This document shows positions 14,401 to 27,038 of a stretch of DNA of 64,000 nt, piece by piece. The DNA comes from Clusia tigrina (Eukaryota; Arthropoda; Insecta; Diptera; Clusiidae), in contig CAKKTE020000328.1 in NCBI GenBank assembly GCA_920105625.2, forward strand, positions 496,001 through 560,000, written 5' to 3'. The position numbers and the translations under genes were made by a program. How positions within the stretch are numbered: the first letter of the stretch is position 1; every line of letters starts with the position of its first letter. The notes beneath the pieces were generated by a model, which worked only from the letters and a program-made list of their open reading frames with translations, had not been told where the DNA came from and searched no databases.

Positions 14401-17400
14401 GTTGCAAACTTTGATAGGTGCAGGACGTACCGTATAGAAGTTAGGGCCATTTGAACTTTTATCAGTGTTTGATTTGGGACTCAAGGGTAGCATAGCTTTG
14501 AGCGATAGCTTAAATTGACAAGAGGCTCGAGTACTTTATTGTTACAAAATGTCAAGGTTCTATGACGCTCCAGTAAAAATTTACAAGCATTTGTATGTTA
14601 CAAACTTTGATAGGTGCAGGACGTACCGTATGGAAGTTATGGCCATTTGAAGTTTTATCAGTGCTTGATTTGGGACTCAAGGGTAGCATAGCTTTGAGCG
14701 AAAGCTTAAATTGACAAGAGGCTCGAATACTTTATTGTTACAAAATTTCAAGGTTTTATGACACTCCAGTAAAAAGTTACAAACATTTGTATGTTGCAAA
14801 CTTTGATAGGTGTAGGACGTACCGTGTAGAATTTAGGGCCATTTGAAGATTTATCAGTGTTTGATTTGGGACTCAAGGGTAGCATAGCTTTGAGCGATAG
14901 CTTAAATTGACAAGAGGCTCGAGTACTTTATTGTTACAAAATTTCAAGGTTTTATGACGCTCCAGTAAAAAGTTACAAGCATTTGTATGTTGCAAACTTT
15001 GATAGGTGTAGGACGTACCATATAGAAGTTAGGGCCATTTGAAGTTTTATCAGTGTTTGATTTGCAACTCAAGGGTAGCATAGCTTTGAGCGATAACTTA
15101 AATTGACAAGAAGCTCGAGTAGTTTATTGTTACAAAATTTCTAAGTTTTATGACGCTCCAGTAAAAAGTTACAAGCATTTGAAAGTTGCAAACTTTGATA
15201 GGTGTAGGACGTACCATATAGAATTTAGGGCCATTTGAAGTTTTATCAGTGTTTGATTTGGAATTCAAGGGTAGCATAGCTTTGAGTGATAGCTTAAATT
15301 GACAGGAGGCTCGAGTACTTTATTGTTACAAAATTTCAAGGTTTTATGGCGCTCCAGTAAAAAGTTACAAGCATTTGAAAGTTGCAAACTTTGATAGTGT
15401 AGGACGTACCGTATAGAAGTTAGGGCCATTTGAACTTTTATCAGTGTTTGATTTGGGACTCAAGGGTAGCATAGCTTTGAGCGAAACCTTAAATTGACAA
15501 GAGGCTCGAGTAGTTTATTGTTACAAAATTTCAAGGTTTTATGACGCTCCAGTAAAAAGTTACAAGCATTTGTATGTTGCAAGTTTTGATAGGTGCAGGA
15601 CCTACCGTATAGAAGTTAGGGCCATTTGAAGTTTTATCAGTGTTTGATTTGGGGCTTAAGGGTAGCATAGCTTTGAGCGATAGCTTAAATTGACAAGAGG
15701 CTCGAGTACTTTGTTGTTACAAAATTTCAAGGTTCTATGACGCTCCAGTAAAAAGTTACAAGCATTTGTATGTTACAAACTTTGATAGGTGCAGGACGTA
15801 CCGTATGGAAGTTATGGCCATTTGAAGTTTTATCAGTGTTTGATTTGGGACTCAAGGGTAGCATAGCTTTGAGCGAAAGCTTAAATTGACAAGAGGCTCG
15901 AATACTTTATTGTTACAAAATTTCAAGGTTTTATGACACTCCAGTAAAAAGTTACAAGCAATTGTATGTTGCAAACTTTGATAGGTGCAGGACGTACCGT
16001 ATAGAAGTTAGGGCCATTTGAAGTTTTATCAGTGTTTGATTTGGGACTCAAGGGTAGCATAGCTTTGAGCGATAGCTTAAATTGACAAGAGGCTCGAGTA
16101 CTTTATTGTTACAAAATGTCAAGGTTCTATGACGCTCCAGTAAAAATTTACAAGCATTTGTATGTTACAAACTTTGATAGGTGCAGGACGTACCGTATGG
16201 AAGTTATGGCCATTTGAAGTTTTATCAGTGCTTGATTTGGGACTCAAGGGTAGCATAGCTTTGAGCGAAAGCTTAAATTGACAAGAGGCTCGAATACTTT
16301 ATTGTTACAAAATTTCAAGGTTTTATGACACTCCAGTAAAAAGTTACAAACATTTGTATGTTGCAAACTTTGATAGGTGTAGGACGTACCGTGTAGAATT
16401 TAGGGCCATTTGAAGATTTATCAGTGTTTGATTTGGGACTCAAGGGTAGCATAGCTTTGAGCGATAGCTTAAATTGACAAGAGGCTCGAGTACTTTATTG
16501 TTACAAAATTTCAAGGTTTTATGACGCTCCAGTAAAAAGTTACAAGCATTTGTATGTTGCAAACTTTGATAAGTGTAGGACGTACCATATAGAAGTTAGG
16601 GCCATTTGAAGTTTTATCAGTGTTTGATTTGCAACTCAAGGGTAGCATAGCTTTGAGCGATAACTTAAATTGACAAGAAGCTCGAGTAGTTTATTGTTAC
16701 AAAATTTCTAAGTTTTATGACGCTCCAGTAAAAAGTTACAAGCATTTGAAAGTTGCAAACTTTGATAGGTGTAGGACGTACCATATAGAATTTAGGGCCA
16801 TTTGAAGTTTTATCAGTGTTTGATTTGGAATTCAAGGGTAGCATAGCTTTGAGTGATAGCTTAAATTGACAGAAGGCTCGAGTACTTTATTGTTACAAAA
16901 TTTCAAGGTTTTATGGCGCTCCAGTAAAAAGTTACAAGCATTTGAAAGTTGCAAACTTTGATAGTGTAGGACGTACCGTATAGAAGTTAGGGCCATTTGA
17001 ACTTTTATCAGTGTTTGATTTGGGACTCAAGGGTAGCATAGCTTTGAGCGAAACCTTAAATTGACAAGAGGCTCGAGTAGTTTATTGTTACAAAATTTCA
17101 AGGTTTTATGACGCTCCAGTAAAAAGTTACAAGCATTTGTATGTTGCAAATTTTGATAGGTGCAGGACCTACCGTATAGAAGTTAGGGCCATTTGAAGTT
17201 TTATCAGTGTTTGATTTGGGGCTTAAGGGTAGCATAGCTTTGAGCGATAGCTTAAATTGACAAGAGGCTCGAGTACTTTGTTGTTACAAAATTTCAAAGT
17301 TCTATGACGCTCCAGTAAAAAGTTACAAGCATTTGTATGTTACAAACTTTGATAGGTGCAGGACGTACCGTATGGAAGTTATGGCCATTTGAAGTTTTAT

Positions 17401-17534
17401 CAGTGTTTGATTTGGGACTCAAGGGTAGCATAGCTTTGAGCGAAAGCTTAAATTGACAAGAGGCTCGAATACTTTATTGTTACAAAATTTCAAGGTTTTA
17501 TGACACTCCAGTAAAAAGTTACAAACATTTGTAT
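14401..17534 (+). repeat. 1567-bp tandem higher-order repeat, two copies
   Basis: Copy 1 is ~14401-15967 and copy 2 is ~15968-17534, each about eight monomers. Shared rare variants at 1567-bp spacing include caaaatgtcaaggttc (14545 and 16112), tttgcaactcaaggg (15061 and 16628) and a gatagtgtagg short monomer. The two copies differ by only a few bases where I compared them. Confidence 0.78.
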
Positions 17535-18636
17535 GTTGCAAACTTTGATAGGTGTAGGACGTACCGTGTAGAAGTTAGGGCCATTTGAAATTTTATCAGT
17601 GTTTGATTTGGGACTCAAGGGTAGCATAGCTTTGAGCGATAACTTAAATTGACAAGAGGCTCGAGTACTTTATTGTTACAAAATTTCAAGGTTTTATGAC
17701 GCTCCAGTAAAAAGTTACAAGCATTTGTATGTTGCAAACTTTGATAGGTGGAGGACGTACCAAATAGAAGTTAGGGCCATTTGAAGTTTTGTCAGTGTTT
17801 GATTTGCAACTCAAGGGTAGCATAGCTTTGAGCGATAACTTAAATTGACAAGAAGCTCGAGTAGTTTATTGTTACAAAATTTCAAGGTTTTATGACGCTC
17901 CAGTAAAAAGTTACAAGCATTTGTATGTTGCAAATTTTGATAGGTGCAGGACCTACCGTATAGAAGTTAGGGCCATTTGAAGTTTTATCAGTGTTTGATT
18001 TGGGGCTTAAGGGTAGCATAGCTTTGAGCGATAGCTTAAATTGACAAGAGGCTCGAGTACTTTGTTGTTACAAAATTTCAAGGTTCTATGACGCTCCAGT
18101 AAAAAGTTACAAGCATTTGTATGTTACAAACTTTGATAGGTGCAGGACGTACCGTATGGAAGTTATGGCCATTTGAAGTTTTATCAGTGTTTGATTTGGG
18201 ACTCAAGGGTAGCATAGCTTTGAGCGAAAGCTTAAATTGACAAGAGGCTCGAATACTTTATTGTTACAAAATTTCAAGGTTTTATGACACTCCAGTAAAA
18301 AGTTACAAACATTTGTATGTTGCAAACTTTGATAGGTGTAGGACGTACCGTGTAGAAGTTAGGGCCATTTGAAATTTTATCAGTGTTTGATTTGGGACTC
18401 AAGGGTAGCATAGCTTTGAGCGATAACTTAAATTGACAAGAGGCTCGAGTACTTTATTGTTACAAAATTTCAAGGTTTTATGACGCTCCAGTAAAAAGTT
18501 ACAAGCATTTGTATGTTGCAAACTTTGATAGGTGGAGGACGTACCAAATAGAAGTTAGGGCCATTTGAAGTTTTATCAGTGTTTGATTTGCAACTCAAGG
18601 GTAGCATAGCTTTGAGCGATAACTTAAATTGACAAG
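17069..18636 (+). repeat. 784-bp (four-monomer) tandem repeat, two copies
   Basis: Copy A is ~17069-17852 and copy B is ~17853-18636. The variants aaattttgataggtgcagg (17149 and 17933), ggggcttaaggg and tggaggacgtaccaaatag recur at 784-bp spacing. The first copy overlaps the end of the preceding 1567-bp unit, so this duplication came after that one. Confidence 0.75.
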
Positions 18637-21502
18637 AAGCTCGAGTAGTTTATTGTTACAAAATTTCTAAGTTTTATGACGCTCCAGTAAAAAGTTACAA
18701 GCATTTGAAAGTTGCAAACTTTGATAGGTGTAGGACGTACCATATAGAATTTAGGGCCATTTGAAGTTTTATCAGTGTTTGATTTGGAACTCAAGGGTAG
18801 CATAGCTTTGAGTGATAGCTTAAATTGACAGGAGGCTCGAGTACTTTATTGTTACAAAATTTCAAGGTTTTATGGCGCTCCAGTAAAAAGTTACAAGCAT
18901 TTGAAAGTTGCAAACTTTGATAGTGTAGGACGTACCGTATAGAAGTTAGGGCCATTTGAACTTTTATCAGTGTTTGATTTGGGACTCAAGGGTAGCATAG
19001 CTTTGAGCGAAACCTTAAATTGACAAGAGGCTCGAGTAGTTTATTGTTACAAAATTTCAAGGTTTTATGACGCTCCAGTAAAAAGTTACAAGCATTTGTA
19101 TGTTGCAAACTTTGATAGGTGCAGGTCGTACCGTATAGAAGTTAGGGCCATTTGAAGTCTTATCAGTGTTTGATTTGGGGCTCAAGGGTAGCATAGCTTT
19201 GAGCGATAGCTTAAATTGACAAGAGGCTCGAGTACTTTGTTGTTACAAAATTTCAAGGTTTTATGTCGTTCCAGTAAAAAGTTACAAGCACTTGTATGTT
19301 GCAAACTTTGATAGGTGTAGGACGTACCGTATAGAAGTTAGGGCCATTTGAAGATTTATCAGTGTTTGATTTGGGACTCAAGGGTAGCATAGCTTTGAGC
19401 GATAGCTTAAATTGACAAGAGGCTCGAGTACTTTATTGTTACAAAATTTCAAGGTTTTATGACGCTCCAGTAAAAAGTTACAACACTTGTATGTTGCAAA
19501 CTTTGATAGGTGTAGGACGTACCGTATAGAAGTTAGGGCCATTTGAAGATTTATCAGTGTTTGATTTGGGACTCAAGGGTAGCATAGCTTTGAGCGATAG
19601 CTTAAATTGACAAGAGGCTCGAGTACTTTATTGTTACAAAATTTCAAGGTTTTATGACGCTCCAGTAAAAAGTTACAAGCACTTGTATGTTGCAAACTTT
19701 GATAGGTGTAGGACGTACCGTATAGAAGTTAGGGCCATTTGATAGGTGTAGGACGTACCGTATAGGGCCATTTGAAGTTTTATCAGTGTTTGATTTGGGA
19801 ATCAAGGGTAGCATAACTTTGAGCGATAGCTTAAATTGACAAGAGGCTCGAGTATTTTATTGTTACAAAATTTCAAGGTTTTATGACGCTCCAGTAAAAA
19901 GTTACAAGCACTTGTATGTTGCAAACTTTGATAGGTGTAGGACGTACCGTATAGAAGTTAGGACCATTTGAAGTTTTATCAGTGTTTGATTTGGGACTCA
20001 AGGGTAGCGTAGCTTTGAGCGATAGCTTAAATTGACAAGAGGCTCGAGTACTTTATTGTTACCAAATTTCAAGGTTTTATGACGTTCCAGTAAAAAGTTA
20101 CAAGCATTTGTATGTTGCAAACTTTGATATGTGTAGGACGTACCGTATAGGGCCATTTGAAGTTTTATCAGTGTTTGATTTGGGACTCAAGGGTAGCATA
20201 GCTTTGAACGATAGCTTAAATTGACAAGAGGCTCGAGTACTTTATTTTTACAAAATTTCAAGGTTTTATGACGCTCCAGTAAAAAGTTACAAGCATTTGT
20301 ATGTTGCAAACTTTGATATGTGTAGGACGTACCGTATAGAAGTTAGGGCCATTTGAAGTTTTATCAGTGTTTGATTTGGGACTCAAGGGTAGCATAGCTT
20401 TGAGCGATAGCTTAAATTGACAAGAGGCTCGAGTACTTTATTGTTACAAAATTTCATGGTTTTATGACGTTCCAGTAAAAAGTTACAAGCACTTGTATGT
20501 TGCAAACTTTGATAGGTGTAGGACGTACCGTATAGAAGTTAGGGCCATTTGAAGATTTATCAGTGTTTGATTTGGGACTCAAGGGTAGCATAGCTTTGAG
20601 CGATAGCTTAAATTGACAAGAGGCTCGAGTACTTAATTGTTACAAAATTTCAAGGTTTTATGACGCTCCAGTAAAAAGTTACAAGCATTTGTATGTTGCA
20701 AACTTTGATAGGTGTAGGACGTACCGTATAGAAGTTATGGCCAATTGAACTTTTATCAGTGTTTGATTTGGGACTCAAGGGTAGCATAGCTTTGAGCGAG
20801 AGCTTAAATTGACAAGAGGCTCGAGTACTTTATTGTTACAAAATTTCAAGGTTTTATGACGCTCCAGTAAAAAGTTACAAGCACTTGTATGTTGCAAACT
20901 TTGATAGGTGTAGGACGTACCGTATAGAAGTTAGGGCTATTTGATAGCTGTAGGACGTACCGTATAGGGCCATTTGAAGTTTTATCAGTGTTTGATTTGG
21001 GACTCAAGGGTAGCATAGCTTTGAGCGATAGCTTAAATTGACAAGAGGCTCGAGTACTTTATTGTTACAAAATTTCAAGGTTTTATGACGCTCCAGTAAA
21101 AAGTTACAAGCCCTTGTATGTTGCAAACTTTGATAGGTGTAGGACGTACCGTATAGGGCCATTTGAAGTTTTATCAGTGTTTGATTTGGGACTCAAGGGT
21201 AGCATAGCTTTGAACGATAGCTTAAATTGACAAGAGGCTCGAGTACTTTATTGTTACAAAATTTCAAGGTTTTATGACGCTCCAGTAAAAAGTTACAAGC
21301 ATTTGTATGTTGCAAACTTTGATATGTGTAGGACGTACCGTATATAAGTTAGGGCTATTTGAACTTTTATCAGTGTTTGATTTGGGACTCAAGGGTAGCA
21401 TAGCTTTGAGCGACAGCTTAAATTGACAAGAGGCTCGAGTACTTTATTGTTACAAAATTTCAAGGTTTTATGACGCTCCATTAAAAAGTTACAAGCACTT
21501 GT

Positions 21503-24500
21503 ATGTTGCAAACTTTGATAGGTGTAGGACGTACCGTATATAAGTTAGGGCCATTTGAAGTTTTATCAGTGTTTGATTTGGGACACAAGGGTAGCATAGC
21601 TTTGAGCGATAGCTTAAATTGACAAGAGGCTCGAGTACTTTATTGTTACAAAATTTCAAGGTTTTATGACGCTCCAGTAAAAAGTTACAAGCATTTGTAT
21701 GTTGCAAACTTTGATAGGTGTAGGACGTACCGTATAGAAGTTAGGGCCATTTGAAGTTTTATCAATGTTTGAATTGGGACTCCAGGTTAGCATAGCTTTG
21801 AGCAATAGCTTAAATTGACAAGAGGCCCGAGTACTTTATTGTTACAAAATTTCAGGGTTTTATGACGCTCCAGTAAAAAGTTACAAGCATTTGTATGTTG
21901 CAAACTTTAATAGGTGTAGGACGTACCGTATAGAAGTTAGGGCTATTTTAAATTGTATCAGTATTTGATTTGGGACTCAAGGGTAGCATAGCTTTGAGCG
22001 AAAGCTTAAATTGACAAGAGGCTCGAGTACTTTATTGTTACAAAATTTCAAGTAAAAAGTTACAAGCATTTGTATGTTGCAAACTTTGATAGGTGTAGGA
22101 CGTACCGTATAGAAGTTAGGGCTATTTGAAGTTTTATCAGTGTTTGATTTGGGACTCAAGGGAGCATAGCTTTGAGCGATAGCTTAAATTGACAAGAGGC
22201 TCGAGAACTTTATTGTTACAAAATTTCAAGGTTTTATGACGTTCCAGTAAAAAGTTACAAGCACTTGTATGTTGCAAACTTTGATAGGTGTCGGACGTAC
22301 CGTATAGAAGTTAGGGCCATTTGAAGATTTATCAGTGTTTGATTTGGGACTCAAGGGTAGCATAGCTTTGAGCGATAGCTTAAATTGACAAGAGGCTCGA
22401 GTACTTTGTTGTTACAAAATTTCAAGGTTTTATGACGTTCCAGTAAAAAGTTACAAGCACTTGTATGTTGCAAACTTTGATAGGTGTAGGACGTACCGTA
22501 TAGAAGTTAGCGCCATTTGAAGATTTATCAGTGTTTGATTTGGGACTCAAGGGTAGCATAGCTTTGAGCGATAGCTTAAATTGACAAGAGGCTCGAGTAC
22601 TTTATTGTTACAAAATTTCAAGGTTTTATGACGCTCCAGTAAAAAGTTACAACACTTGTATGTTGCAAACTTTGATAGGTGTAGGACGTACCGTATAGAA
22701 GTTAGGGCCATTTGAAGATTTATCAGTGTTTGATTTGGGACTCAAGGGTAGCATAGCTTTGAGCGATAGCTTAAATTGACAAGAGGCTCGAGTACTTTAT
22801 TGTTACAAAATTTCAAGGTTTTATGACGCTCCAGTAAAAAGTTACAAGCACTTGTATGTTGCAAACTTTGATAGGTGTAGGACGTACCGTATAGAAGTTA
22901 GGGCCATTTGATAGGTGTAGGACGTACCGTATAGGGCCATTTGAAGTTTTATCAGTGTTTGATTTGGGAATCAAGGGTAGCATAACTTTGAGCGATAGCT
23001 TAAATTGACAAGAGGCTCGAGTATTTTATTGTTACAAAATTTCAAGGTTTTATGACGCTCCAGTAAACAGTTACAAGCACTTGTATGTTGCAAACTTTGA
23101 TAGGTGTAGGACGGACCGTATAGAAGTTAGGACCATTTGAAGTTTTATCAGTGGTTGATTTGGGACTCAAGGGTAGCATAGCTTTGAGCGATAGCTTAAA
23201 TTGACAAGAGGCTCGAGTACTTTATTGTTACAAAATTTCAAGGTTTTATGACGCTCCAGTAAAAAGTTACAACACTTGTATGTTGCAAACTTTGATAGGT
23301 GTAGGACGTACCGTATAGAAGTTAGGGCCATTTGAAGATTTATCAGTGTTTGATTTGGGACTCAAGGGTAGCATAGCTTTGAGCGATAGCTTAAATTGAC
23401 AAGAGGCTCGAGTACTTTATTGTTACAAAATTTCAAGGTTTTATGACGCTCCAGTAAAAAGTTACAAGCACTTGTATGTTGCAAACTTTGATAGGTGTAG
23501 GACGTACCGTATAGAAGTTAGGGCCATTTGATAGGTGTAGGACGTACCGTATAGGGCCATTTGAAGTTTTATCAGTGTTTGATTTGGGAATCAAGGGTAG
23601 CATAACTTTGAGCGATAGCTTAAATTGACAAGAGGCTCGAGTATTTTATTGTTACAAAATTTCAAGGTTTTATGACGCTCCAGTAAACAGTTACAAGCAC
23701 TTGTATGTTGCAAACTTTGATAGGTGTAGGACGGACCGTATAGAAGTTAGGACCATTTGAAGCTTTATCAGTGGTTGATTTGGGACTCAAGGGTAGCGTA
23801 GCTTTGAGCGATAGCTTAAATTGACAAGAGGCTCGAGTACTTTATTGTTACCAAATTTCAAGGTTTTATGACGTTCCAGTAAAAAGTTACAAGCATTTGT
23901 ATGTTGCAAACTTTGATAGGTGTAGGACGTACCGTATATAAGTTAGGGCCATTTGAAGTTTTATCAGTGTTTGATTTGGGACACAAGGGTAGCATAGCTT
24001 TGAGCGATAGCTTAAATTGACAAGAGGCTCGAGTACTTTATTGTTACAAAATTTCAAGGTTTTATGACGCTCCAGTAAAAAGTTACAAGCATTTGTATGT
24101 TGCAAACTTTGATAGGTGTAGGACGTACTGTATAGAACTTAGGGCCATTTGAAGTTTTATCAATGTTTGAATTGGGACTCCAGGTTAGCATAGCTTTGAG
24201 CAATAGCTTAAATTGACAAGAGGCTCGAGTACTTTATTGTTACAAAATTTCAGGGTTTTATGACGCTCCAGTAAAAAGTTACAAGCATTTGTATGTTGCA
24301 AACTTTAATAGGTGTAGGACGTACCGTATAGAAGTTAGGGCTATTTGAAGTTGTATCAGTATTTGATTTGGGACTCAAGGGTAGCATAGCTTTGAGCGAA
24401 AGCTTAAATTGACAAGAGGCTCGAGTACTTTATTGTTACAAAATTTCAAGTAAAAAGTTACAAGCATTTGTATGTTGCAAACTTTGATAGGTGTAGGACG

Positions 24501-27038
24501 TACCGTATAGAAGTTAGGGCTATTTGAAGTTTTATCAGTGTTTGATTTGGGACTCAAGGGAGCATAGCTTTGAGCGATAGCTTAAATTGACAAGAGGCTC
24601 GAGAACTTTATTGTTACAAAATTTCAAGGTTTTATGACGTTCCAGTAAAAAGTTACAAGCACTTGTATGTTGCAAACTTTGATAGGTGTCGGACGTACCG
24701 TATAGAAGTTAGGGCCATTTGAAGATTTATCAGTGTTTGATTTGGGACTCAAGGGTAGCATAGCTTTGAGCGATAGCTTAAATTGACAAGAGGCTCGAGT
24801 ACTTTGTTGTTACAAAATTTCAAGGTTTTATGACGTTCCAGTAAAAAGTTACAAGCACTTGTATGTTGCAAACTTTGATAGGTGTAGGACGTACCGTATA
24901 GAAGTTAGCGCCATTTGAAGATTTATCAGTGTTTGATTTGGGACTCAAGGGTAGCATAGCTTTGAGCGATAGCTTAAATTGACAAGAGGCTCGAGTACTT
25001 TATTGTTACAAAATTTCAAGGTTTTATGACGCTCCAGTAAAAAGTTACAACACTTGTATGTTGCAAACTTTGATAGGTGTAGGACGTACCGTATAGAAGT
25101 TAGGGCCATTTGAAGATTTATCAGTGTTTGATTTGGGACTCAAGGGTAGCATAGCTTTGAGCGATAGCTTAAATTGACAAGAGGCTCGAGTACTTTATTG
25201 TTACAAAATTTCAAGGTTTTATGACGCTCCAGTAAAAAGTTACAAGCACTTGTATGTTGCAAACTTTGATAGGTGTAGGACGTACCGTATAGAAGTTAGG
25301 GCCATTTGATAGGTGTAGGACGTACCGTATAGGGCCATTTGAAGTTTTATCAGTGTTTGATTTGGGAATCAAGGGTAGCATAACTTTGAGCGATAGCTTA
25401 AATTGACAAGAGGCTCGAGTATTTTATTGTTACAAAATTTCAAGGTTTTATGACGCTCCAGTAAACAGTTACAAGCACTTGTATGTTGCAAACTTTGATA
25501 GGTGTAGGACGGACCGTATAGAAGTTAGGACCATTTGAAGTTTTATCAGTGGTTGATTTGGGACTCAAGGGTAGCATAGCTTTGAGCGATAGCTTAAATT
25601 GACAAGAGGCTCGAGTACTTTATTGTTACAAAATTTCAAGGTTTTATGACGCTCCAGTAAAAAGTTACAACACTTGTATGTTGCAAACTTTGATAGGTGT
25701 AGGACGTACCGTATAGAAGTTAGGGCCATTTGAAGATTTATCAGTGTTTGATTTGGGACTCAAGGGTAGCATAGCTTTGAGCGATAGCTTAAATTGACAA
25801 GAGGCTCGAGTACTTTATTGTTACAAAATTTCAAGGTTTTATGACGCTCCAGTAAAAAGTTACAAGCACTTGTATGTTGCAAACTTTGATAGGTGTAGGA
25901 CGTACCGTATAGAAGTTAGGGCCATTTGATAGGTGTAGGACGTACCGTATAGGGCCATTTGAAGTTTTATCAGTGTTTGATTTGGGAATCAAGGGTAGCA
26001 TAACTTTGAGCGATAGCTTAAATTGACAAGAGGCTCGAGTATTTTATTGTTACAAAATTTCAAGGTTTTATGACGCTCCAGTAAACAGTTACAAGCACTT
26101 GTATGTTGCAAACTTTGATAGGTGTAGGACGGACCGTATAGAAGTTAGGACCATTTGAAGCTTTATCAGTGGTTGATTTGGGACTCAAGGGTAGCGTAGC
26201 TTTGAGCGATAGCTTAAATTGACAAGAGGCTCGAGTACTTTATTGTTACCAAATTTCAAGGTTTTATGACGTTCCAGTAAAAAGTTACAAGCATTTGTAT
26301 GTTGCAAACTTTGATAGGTGTAGGACGTACCGTATATAAGTTAGGGCCATTTGAAGTTTTATCAGTGTTTGATTTGGGACACAAGGGTAGCATAGCTTTG
26401 AGCGATAGCTTAAATTGACAAGAGGCTCGAGTACTTTATTGTTACAAAATTTCAAGGTTTTATGACGCTCCAGTAAAAAGTTACAAGCATTTGTATGTTG
26501 CAAACTTTGATAGGTGTAGGACGTACCGTATAGAACTTAGGGCCATTTGAAGTTTTATCAATGTTTGAATTGGGACTCCAGGTTAGCATAGCTTTGAGCA
26601 ATAGCTTAAATTGACAAGAGGCTCGAGTACTTTATTGTTACAAAATTTCAGGGTTTTATGACGCTCCAGTAAAAAGTTACAAGCATTTGTATGTTGCAAA
26701 CTTTAATAGGTGTAGGACGTACCGTATAGAAGTTAGGGCTATTTGAAGTTGTATCAGTATTTGATTTGGGACTCAAGGGTAGCATAGCTTTGAGCGAAAG
26801 CTTAAATTGACAAGAGGCTCGAGTACTTTATTGTTACAAAATTTCAAGTAAAAAGTTACAAGCATTTGTATGTTGCAAACTTTGATAGGTGTAGGACGTA
26901 CCGTATAGAAGTTAGGGCTATTTGAAGTTTTATCAGTGTTTGATTTGGGACTCAAGGGAGCATAGCTTTGAGCGATAGCTTAAATTGACAAGAGGCTCGA
27001 GAACTTTATTGTTACAAAATTTCAAGGTTTTATGACGC
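21503..27038 (+). repeat. 2398-bp higher-order repeat, about 2.3 copies
   Basis: Units start at ~21503, ~23901 and ~26299, with the third cut off near 27038. Each full unit is about twelve monomers and includes a distinctive monomer with an internal deletion (ttcaagtaaaaagttac, e.g. near 22048, 24446 and 26844) and a gggagcatagc variant. Copies are almost identical; I saw differences such as aggcccgag versus aggctcgag. Much of the unit also resembles part of the 7110-bp unit further right. Confidence 0.85.
22537..23776 (+). repeat. 620-bp tandem duplication nested in the 2398-bp unit
   Basis: Three monomers plus a 33-bp partial insert are repeated at 620-bp spacing: the short agttacaacacttg variant lies near 22646 and 23266, and agtaaacagttac follows in each. 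The same nested pair is present in the next 2398-bp unit (near 25044 and 25664), so the 620-bp duplication came before the 2398-bp amplification. Confidence 0.75.
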
